Shown: piece after piece, positions 13,006 through 19,101 of the stretch | Layout of the letters: each line of letters starts with the position of its first letter | How positions within the stretch are numbered: the stretch's first letter is position 1 | Assembly: GCA_029250305.1 (NCBI GenBank) | Contig: JAQXFM010000059.1 | Span: 1-19,101 of the forward strand | From: Candidatus Poseidoniaceae archaeon | GTDB lineage: Archaea > Thermoplasmatota > Poseidoniia > Poseidoniales > Poseidoniaceae | Reading direction: 5' to 3' | DNA: 19,101 bases | Notes under the pieces: generated by a model | Database searches by the model: none | What the model was told of the DNA's origin: nothing | Seen by the model: the letters and a program-made list of their open reading frames with translations, nothing else | Made by a program: the position numbers and the translations under genes

Positions 13006-15327
13006 TCACTTCTCTTCCACAGGGTCAACGAGGCTTTCCCAGTACGGTTCTTGACGAATTGCATCCGCTGCACAAATCGCTGCCATGTTGACAATGTGAC
13101 GGACACCATCTTGTCGAGCAACCAGTTGTACAGGTTGCGCCATGCCTTCGAGAATTGGTCCCGTCATTTCTGCGTCACCCAATTCCTCGAGTAATTTGTA
13201 AGCGATGTTCGCTGCTGCGAGGTTAGGAAGCACCAGAACATTTGCTGCGCCCGTGAATTCCATGAATGGATACTCGCCTTGCACATTGCCATTCAAGGCC
13301 GTATCTGCTTGCATCGGACCATCGATCACGAGCGAGGGGTCAAGTTCGCGGGCGAATTCTATGGCGTCTTCAATTCGTTCAGAGCGTTGGGCTCGGCTGC
13401 TTCCAAAGTTCGAGAACGAGAGCATTGCAACCACCGGAGCAACGCCAAACCGACGAGCTACTTTGGCAGTCTGAACAGCAATTTCAGCAAGGGTTCGACT
13501 GTCAGGGTAGACATTGACTGTGGCATCGGCAAGGAAGATGGTTCGACCTTTGACGTTCATCATGTAACACCCAACAATGCAGTGAGCATCGTCGTCAGCA
13601 CCAATCAACTCAAGCGTCGGGCGCAGAACATCGGCGTAGTTTCGAGATACACCGCCAACAAAGCCATCTGCATCCCCATTGGCCACCATTTGGCTGGCAA
13701 AGTAAGGGCGTGATTTTAGCAGGCGTGCGGCGTCTGAAACCGTCATCCCCTTGCGGTTGCGTCGGTCCAACATCGACTCAGAGTAGATGCCTTTTCTTCG
13801 CTCGTCTTTCCTTGGATCATAGACTTCGTATTCGAAGTGAAGACTCAAATCCTCAACCATACGACGGATGCGCTTTTCTGGGCCCAATAGAATTGGGTAA
13901 CAGATTTTCTGATCGACCAATTGGGCTGCTGCACGAATCACCATCTCGTTGTCACCTTCAGGGAAAACGATGCGTTTTCCTCGTCCGCGAACCTGGTTGA
14001 TGACGTGGCGCATGATGGAATACGATTGACCGAGTCGAGCCTCAAGTTCCTCACGGTATTTCTTGATCGAGAAATCTTCAGGTTGAACACGTGCTACGCC
14101 TTCATCCACTGCCGCCTGAGCAACGGCCGAAGCCTCCCAAAGCAGCACTCGGCGATCGAATGGTTTGGGGATGATGTAATCTGGCCCATATTGCATGACT
14201 GCGCCGTCGTAGGCCGCAGAAATATAATCTGGAACTGGTTCCTTAGCCAGCGCTGCTAACGCACGGGTCGCTGCCATTTTCATGCCTTGTGTGATGTCTG
14301 TAGCTCGTACATCGAGTGCTCCCCGGAAAATGTATGGGAACCCGAGCACGTTGTTGACTTGGTTCGCATAGTCTGACCGCCCGGTTGCAATGATGGCATC
14401 TTGGCGGACTTCGAGAATTTCTTCAGGAAGAATTTCCGGCGTAGGGTTGGCAAGTGCGAACACAATCGGATTTGGCGCCATGGAAGCAATCATTTCCTTG
14501 CTGACCAATCCACCTCGTGAAAGGCCGAGCATCACGTCAGCCCCATTGAGTGCATCGGCAAGGTCGCCTGCTTCTCGCTCGTGAGCGAACGGAGCCTTGT
14601 ATTCGTTCAATTCCCCCGCTTCCAACCTTGCTTTGGTGACAATGCCTTTGCTGTCAACCATGGCGATGTTCGATCGGGTGACGCCGATGGCGACGTAGTG
14701 GTTAGCGCAAGCAATGGCGCTTGCACCCGCTCCGATGACCACCACCTTGATTTCTGAGAGTTTCTTTTCTTGGAGCTCAACAGCGTTCAACAAAGCGGCT
14801 GCAGAAATGATTGCGGTCCCGTGCTGATCATCGTGCATCACTGGAATGTCGGTTGCTTCCGCAATGCGTCGTTCAATCTCGAAGCATTCGGGTGCTTTGA
14901 TGTCTTCAAGGTTGATGCCGCCAAATGTTTTGGCGATGTTGACCACAGTCTCGATGAATGTTTCAGGGTCTTCAGTGTCAACTTCAATGTCGAAAACATC
15001 GATATCAGCGAATGTTTTCAACAGCAAACCCTTGCCTTCCATAACTGGTTTGCTGGCAAGAGCGCCGATGTTTCCTAAGCCAAGCACGGCTGTTCCGTTT
15101 GAGATAACAGCAACCAAGTTGCCCTTCGATGTGTATCGATATGCGTCTTCTGGGCGCTCTGCGATTTCGAGGCAAGGGTAAGCCACGCCTGGTGAATATG
15201 CAAGGCTCAATTCGTGCGCCGTGCTGTGAGGTTTGGTTGGAACCACCTTGATTTTACCTTGGGGTTCAGCCTCGTGATACTCGAGGGCTTCCTTCTTGAG
15301 CAAGCGCTCTTTCTTCTCCCGGTTCAT
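13006..15327 (-). CDS. maeB: NADP-type malic enzyme with phosphotransacetylase-like domain
   Basis: 773 residues from the ATG at 15327 (an in-frame TTG six bases upstream is unlikely); E. coli MaeB has 759. Converts malate to pyruvate and CO2 while reducing NAD(P). Malic domain: catalytic Y44 in LAYSPGVAYP, K99 in MEGKGLLLKTFADID, metal ligands E147 and D166/D167 in MHDDQHGTAI. The nucleotide-binding fold follows with VVVIGAGASA at ~195-204, and RSDYANQVNNVLGFPYIFRG closes it. From ~435 a PTA-like domain begins (RIVFPEGDNEMVIRAA); it carries SFSNFGSS, IDGPMQADTAL and NVLVLPNLAAANIAYKL, as in other MaeB proteins. In this family that domain senses acetyl-CoA and is not an active transacetylase. 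NADP preference follows from the family, not from residues I could check. The gene is divergent from the giant surface protein. Confidence 0.97.
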   Translation of the reverse strand: MNREKKERLLKKEALEYHEAEPQGKIKVVPTKPHSTAHELSLAYSPGVAYPCLEIAERPEDAYRYTSKGNLVAVISNGTAVLGLGNIGALASKPVMEGKGLLLKTFADIDVFDIEVDTEDPETFIETVVNIAKTFGGINLEDIKAPECFEIERRIAEATDIPVMHDDQHGTAIISAAALLNAVELQEKKLSEIKVVVIGAGASAIACANHYVAIGVTRSNIAMVDSKGIVTKARLEAGELNEYKAPFAHEREAGDLADALNGADVMLGLSRGGLVSKEMIASMAPNPIVFALANPTPEILPEEILEVRQDAIIATGRSDYANQVNNVLGFPYIFRGALDVRATDITQGMKMAATRALAALAKEPVPDYISAAYDGAVMQYGPDYIIPKPFDRRVLLWEASAVAQAAVDEGVARVQPEDFSIKKYREELEARLGQSYSIMRHVINQVRGRGKRIVFPEGDNEMVIRAAAQLVDQKICYPILLGPEKRIRRMVEDLSLHFEYEVYDPRKDERRKGIYSESMLDRRNRKGMTVSDAARLLKSRPYFASQMVANGDADGFVGGVSRNYADVLRPTLELIGADDDAHCIVGCYMMNVKGRTIFLADATVNVYPDSRTLAEIAVQTAKVARRFGVAPVVAMLSFSNFGSSRAQRSERIEDAIEFARELDPSLVIDGPMQADTALNGNVQGEYPFMEFTGAANVLVLPNLAAANIAYKLLEELGDAEMTGPILEGMAQPVQLVARQDGVRHIVNMAAICAADAIRQEPYWESLVDPVEEK

Positions 15328-15540
15328 AGGCAATCGAATCCAACGAATGTGGTTCTGGGTTTGAGTGTTGTGTGTGTACGGGACAAACGGCGAGGAAAAG
15401 AAGGGCTGTGTACCATCACCATCGGTGCTTTGAAACCGTACTTTTCTTGCTCATTTTATTGATTTAGAGGGGTTTGGCAACGATATTTATTCGCACGAGC
15501 AAGGGCCGCGTTCAAATACCCCAAAAGACCCCTCCAACAC
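15328..15540. other. Intergenic region between divergent maeB and giant secreted protein genes
   Basis: A 213-base gap with no gene. For the plus-strand gene a TATA-like AAATAC is centred ~25 bases before the ATG. For maeB the only A/T-rich candidate is AATAAAA (15454-15460 read on the minus strand), about 130 bases before its ATG, which would imply a leader of roughly 100 bases. I see no riboswitch-like structure in that leader. Confidence 0.4.
15514..15519 (+). promoter_or_regulatory. TATA-like box for the giant secreted protein gene
   Basis: AAATAC centred about 25 bases before the ATG at 15541, the spacing expected for a leaderless archaeal transcript. A second A/T-rich stretch, ATATTTAT at 15483-15490, is ~55 bases upstream and would give a short leader instead. 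Confidence 0.4.
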
Positions 15541-18500
15541 ATGAAGGCAGCCTATGCTCTATTTTCTCCCGGTTCCGCCGGCAAAAGAGCCGCTCTGTTG
15601 GTCGCTTTGATGCTCTGTTCCTCCATCGCCCCGATGATGATGGTTCCCGGTGTTTCGGCGCATGAGTCATTCAATGACACAATTTGGCCAAAATCAGGGA
15701 GCAATGACACGGGTTGGGTGCAATTGGACGCAACGGGCGCAGACCCACTGACAGGAGGCCAAGCAACAGCCGACTGGACATTGGAATTCGCACCAGGGGC
15801 CGACATCTCGAACGTGTCGTTCCAGATTCGAGTCAACGGAAGCGATGGCTTGATGATCGAAGAGCCAATGCTTGTGGCAAATGACATCGGCATCAATTTG
15901 CTCGATTGGCGGGGGCTCGGAACCTTTGGTGCAGCCGACTCGTTTGAAGGGACCAACCCTCACGAAGGAAGGCTTTCACCAAACAGCGATTCAGGCGCCA
16001 CATGGACCCTTCCATCCGATGCTGAAATCACCGAGTTGGTGATTGAAGCGCTTGCTCCCGTCGATCCTGCGGTCTCATTTGAGCCAATTAACCTCGACAT
16101 CAGCGCTCATGCGCTCCACCCCGATGACGGTCGAATGTACATTGCTATTCTCGACGATGTGCTCGTTCTGGATTACAACAACGATCCGCCAATCATCGAC
16201 ATGATTCCATTCGAAAGCAACGTCATTGACATGGAAATCGATGTTGCAAACAACTTGATTCATTTCCTCACTGAAGAGGACGGTTTCTTCGCAGTTTCGC
16301 TCACAGACTCAAGCACACAGACCGTTCTTCCCGATGCGTCAGATGCTGCATTTGAGGAACTCCATCAATTCGTCATAGCAAGCACTGGCGATGTATATGC
16401 TGCAAATGAAGGTGAACTCGTCCTTTGGAACGGTGGAGCATGGGCCAACGTCGGTGACACAAGCGGTGCATGCTTAGACATGTTAGAAGTAAACGGAATT
16501 CTCTACATTTCAATGGACAGCGCTGGTGTAGCACGGTACGATCTCGCCTCGGGACAGATGCTTTCGACATGGTCAACCGCCAACAGCCTTCACTCTGACG
16601 AAGTTCACGAGTTGATGATCTCTGGAAATCAACTTCTCATGGCATCCCCGGATGCCGGTCTTGCCCGGTATGACTGGAGTTCTGGATTCTGGCTTTCAAC
16701 ATGGAACAGTGGAAATTGGTTGGCCAGTGATGATGTGTCTGGCCTCGCAAGATCTGGCAACACACTGTACATCCTCAACGGCGATTCCTTGCACACCTAC
16801 AACGCAGCCAGCAATGTGTTTTCTGGTTCTCAAACCCTCGACGCGTTCGGCCTATCCAACGATGGGCAAGGCCTCGTTTTGTGGCCAAGCAGCGGTGCAC
16901 GAGCGCCAAGCTCCGAATTAATCCTCGTCAGCGATGGCGGTGGAGCCCTCGTTGAATTGAGCCCCGGCTCTTCACCCCTCAACACAGGCGTGCTGCTGCT
17001 CGGGAGCGGCCCAACCTCTGGCCAAATGATTGATTCAACAGAGTTGAACGGCGTCTTGTTTGTTGCCACTGATGATCAATACCTCAACAGATTCGACACT
17101 CAAGATTCTCGTTGGATTGAGCCGGTGTTCATCGGAGCAGACATTGCACGTCTGAGCACCGATGGTAGCCACGTGTACATTGCAGCCGCAAACGGTGCTC
17201 ATCAAATGCACAGCAACGGCACAGTGTTGCAAACGTGGGACACATCCAACACCCCGATGTCTGGAAACGAAGTCACCGTCGTCCAATCGGATGGCTCGAC
17301 CGTCGTCATCCTCAACCAATTTTACGGTGAATTTGCCGCAGTCAACCTCACAGGAGCACAACCCCTTGTCTTCGAGTCACTCACCCTCTCAACGGGTTCA
17401 GTGACCGACGCCGCAATCCACAACGATGTGGCATATGTTGGCACCCAAAACGATGGGTTGCTCCGTTATGACATCGCAAATGACATTTGGCTTACCCCGT
17501 GGATCTCCACTGGCGTTAACGGCGCCAATGATGTCCCTGTGGCTGTTGTCGGTGATGTGTTGTACTTCGGAATTCCCGGCTACGGTGTGGCCCGCAAGGA
17601 CTTGGCCACCAACGAAATTCTCCTTCCGTTGACCGCTGTCAGCAACAATCCGGGAGCCGGTGGAGGGTACTCTGTCCTCCCAAGCACAACCATCTACGCC
17701 CTTGAAGCTGGCACAAGCGTGCTCTACATCGGAACCAATCAAGGCGCCATTGAATGGGATGAATCCTCCTCGACGGCGACCTCCTTCCAGATTGGGCGCC
17801 AATGGAACGAGCGCCCGCAACAGTTCTTTGATTTCGTTGTGGTTGGCTCAAACGTGTACGCTGCGACCAACATTGGCGTGTGCAAATTCCCAACCTCAAC
17901 CGTCGACATCGATGAATGCCTCAACGTGTATGACGGGATGCCAAACTGGGCGACCTACTCCATCGGTGCTGGAATTTCAAACACATACCTGTTCGGAGGA
18001 ACGAATTCAGGCGTTGGAATCATCACAATTTCACCCTTTGATGTGGTCGGCGAATGGACAGCCGGCGAGCAAACAAACAACGCTCCAGTCGTCGTGATTG
18101 GCGATGTGGCGTTCATTGCCCTTGACGGCATTGGCATCGCCCGATACAACCTTACGACCAACGAATGGCTCACCCTTTGGACCGATGACAACTACCTCGA
18201 TGACGGGAACGAGGACGCCACTGCACTCTCGGCAGATGTCGATTCAAGCCTCATTTGGATTGGCGGATCTGACGGCTTCCAATTGCTCAACGCAGTCACC
18301 GGGGCCGAGGTATACGACATCGAAAAGTCAAGCAGCCTGTTTGCTGGAAACGGCGACCCTCTCGATATGATCCTCAAAGGGAACATCATGTACTATCACG
18401 ACGGTGCCAGCAGCGACAACCTGTACCGCTTTGACGCTCAGAATTTCACTTCTCTTCCTGCGCTTGATGTTGGCGCAAAGGTGGGTCAGAACAACGGCGA

Positions 18501-19101
18501 CGTCAATGGGATGAGCCTCATTGGTGACATCATTATGATCAGCGTCGCATCTCAAAATTGGTGGCAAGTTGATGGATCTGGTGGCATCGCTCAATGGAAC
18601 ACCAGCAACAATTCATGGGGCGATAACATCCTCCCAATTGGCCAAGTCGATCGAGTGACGGCGTACAAATCCTCCACTGGAAACATGTGGGTCTCTTGGG
18701 GCGAAAACTCCCTTCAGTACATGGCCGCAAACGGCACTGTGCTTGGAGAATGGGACGATGGGGATTTCAATTTCCCAATCCGTGAAATCATCGAATACAA
18801 CGGCGAAGTGATGTTTGCTACCGAAGACGGGGTCGCACGGTACAACGAATCTGCGGGCCAATGGTTGTCAGAATGGACGCCCGGATCGGGCTTACCCAGC
18901 GATGCTGGTGACCAAATCTACGAGTTGTGGACCGATGGAACAAATTTGATTGTTGGCAGCGGCGAAGTGAGTCAGTTTGGCCAGTTCAGAAATGGCGCAA
19001 TCTCCCATTGGGATGGTGCGACATGGAATAACTACGAAACCGGATCCAACGGAGTGCCCAATGGTTACCCGATTACAATGACAGAATGTGCCGGCATCGT
19101 C
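15541..19101 (+). CDS. Giant secreted beta-propeller protein (5' part, runs off the window)
   Basis: Open from ATG at 15541 to the window edge, 1187 codons without a stop. Residues 1-40 are a signal peptide: K15-R16, a hydrophobic core (AALLVALMLCSSIAP) and likely cleavage after VPGVSA (A40). Residues ~41-190 look like a beta-sandwich. From ~195 on, blade-like repeats recur: a strand such as LYISMD or NVYAATN, then G-V/L/I-A-R-Y-D/N (G329-D334, G373-D378, L641-D644, G865-N870, G1097-N1102), then a W-L-S/T-x-W strand (W384-W388). This resembles two-component-regulator-type propellers (Reg_prop). The mature part is rich in Asp, Glu, Asn, Gly and Trp and holds only about six lysines. Cysteines are few. 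Role unknown: surface adhesion, binding or part of a cell-surface enzyme are possible. The C-terminus, where an anchor or catalytic domain would be, is missing. Confidence 0.9.
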   Translation, partial: MKAAYALFSPGSAGKRAALLVALMLCSSIAPMMMVPGVSAHESFNDTIWPKSGSNDTGWVQLDATGADPLTGGQATADWTLEFAPGADISNVSFQIRVNGSDGLMIEEPMLVANDIGINLLDWRGLGTFGAADSFEGTNPHEGRLSPNSDSGATWTLPSDAEITELVIEALAPVDPAVSFEPINLDISAHALHPDDGRMYIAILDDVLVLDYNNDPPIIDMIPFESNVIDMEIDVANNLIHFLTEEDGFFAVSLTDSSTQTVLPDASDAAFEELHQFVIASTGDVYAANEGELVLWNGGAWANVGDTSGACLDMLEVNGILYISMDSAGVARYDLASGQMLSTWSTANSLHSDEVHELMISGNQLLMASPDAGLARYDWSSGFWLSTWNSGNWLASDDVSGLARSGNTLYILNGDSLHTYNAASNVFSGSQTLDAFGLSNDGQGLVLWPSSGARAPSSELILVSDGGGALVELSPGSSPLNTGVLLLGSGPTSGQMIDSTELNGVLFVATDDQYLNRFDTQDSRWIEPVFIGADIARLSTDGSHVYIAAANGAHQMHSNGTVLQTWDTSNTPMSGNEVTVVQSDGSTVVILNQFYGEFAAVNLTGAQPLVFESLTLSTGSVTDAAIHNDVAYVGTQNDGLLRYDIANDIWLTPWISTGVNGANDVPVAVVGDVLYFGIPGYGVARKDLATNEILLPLTAVSNNPGAGGGYSVLPSTTIYALEAGTSVLYIGTNQGAIEWDESSSTATSFQIGRQWNERPQQFFDFVVVGSNVYAATNIGVCKFPTSTVDIDECLNVYDGMPNWATYSIGAGISNTYLFGGTNSGVGIITISPFDVVGEWTAGEQTNNAPVVVIGDVAFIALDGIGIARYNLTTNEWLTLWTDDNYLDDGNEDATALSADVDSSLIWIGGSDGFQLLNAVTGAEVYDIEKSSSLFAGNGDPLDMILKGNIMYYHDGASSDNLYRFDAQNFTSLPALDVGAKVGQNNGDVNGMSLIGDIIMISVASQNWWQVDGSGGIAQWNTSNNSWGDNILPIGQVDRVTAYKSSTGNMWVSWGENSLQYMAANGTVLGEWDDGDFNFPIREIIEYNGEVMFATEDGVARYNESAGQWLSEWTPGSGLPSDAGDQIYELWTDGTNLIVGSGEVSQFGQFRNGAISHWDGATWNNYETGSNGVPNGYPITMTECAGIV

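Noticed and set aside
15314..15575. TTCTCCCGGTTC repeated at 15314-15325 and 15564-15575
   Set aside because: A 12-base direct repeat, one copy in each of two coding sequences read in opposite directions; probably chance, with no target-site or mobile-element structure.
17398..17820. Minus-strand frames within the giant propeller gene
   Set aside because: The plus frame is continuously open for 1187 codons with a signal peptide and repeating motifs; antisense frames are shadows.
1..19101. tRNA, rRNA, CRISPR, transposase or toxin-antitoxin pair
   Set aside because: None found by reading; the PIN domain has no small antitoxin gene beside it, and intergenic gaps are too short for most RNA genes.

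Overview
The window most likely comes from an archaeon, with the marine Euryarchaeota of Marine Group II (Candidatus Poseidoniales) as my best guess; this lineage call is inference. Supporting it are TATA-like boxes placed 24-27 bases before start codons, which implies leaderless transcripts, a FUN14-family membrane protein, short intergenic gaps, and a very large, acidic, secreted beta-propeller protein. Several metabolic genes (icd, maeB, rlmH) look bacterial in type, so transfer from bacteria, or a bacterial host, cannot be excluded by eye. No tRNA, rRNA, CRISPR array, insertion sequence or attachment site was seen. No stretch over 300 bases lacks a gene; the longest gaps are 15328-15540 and 5515-5710.

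Region 1 (1-8.4 kb) has genes that alternate strand one by one: the tail of an unknown acidic protein (+), an OsmC-like protein (-), NADP isocitrate dehydrogenase (+), a 1117-residue protein with a C-terminal PIN nuclease domain (-), a DUF4079-like membrane protein (+), a DHH/DHHA1 phosphoesterase (-), an Ap4A-hydrolase-type Nudix enzyme (+) and a PduO/MMAB-type cobalamin adenosyltransferase (-). The convergent pairs have 0-7 bases between stop codons, and two of them share a back-to-back TGATCA.

Region 2 (8.4-11.0 kb) is a run on the minus strand. It holds a FUN14-like protein, RlmH and a membrane protein with a soluble tail (a probable operon), a small two-helix membrane protein with its own promoter, then DUF2203 followed by the adenosyltransferase. 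A long imperfect inverted repeat lies at 8935-9016.

Region 3 (11.1-13.0 kb) is a plus-strand cluster: a small charged protein, a PTGES2-like glutaredoxin/GST-fold protein, and a membrane-anchored formylglycine-generating-enzyme-like protein that follows in the same frame only nine bases after the GST stop codon.

Region 4 (13.0-19.1 kb) has full-length malic enzyme MaeB with its phosphotransacetylase-like domain (-) and, divergently, the first 1187 codons of a secreted, lysine-poor beta-propeller protein that runs off the window.

Together the metabolic genes point to NADPH supply from the TCA cycle (Icd) and malate (MaeB), B12 activation, nucleotide clean-up (Nudix and DHH from one divergent promoter region) and thiol or peroxide handling (OsmC, PTGES2-like). 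The least explained items are the PIN-solenoid protein, the inverted repeat at 8935-9016 and the giant surface protein.
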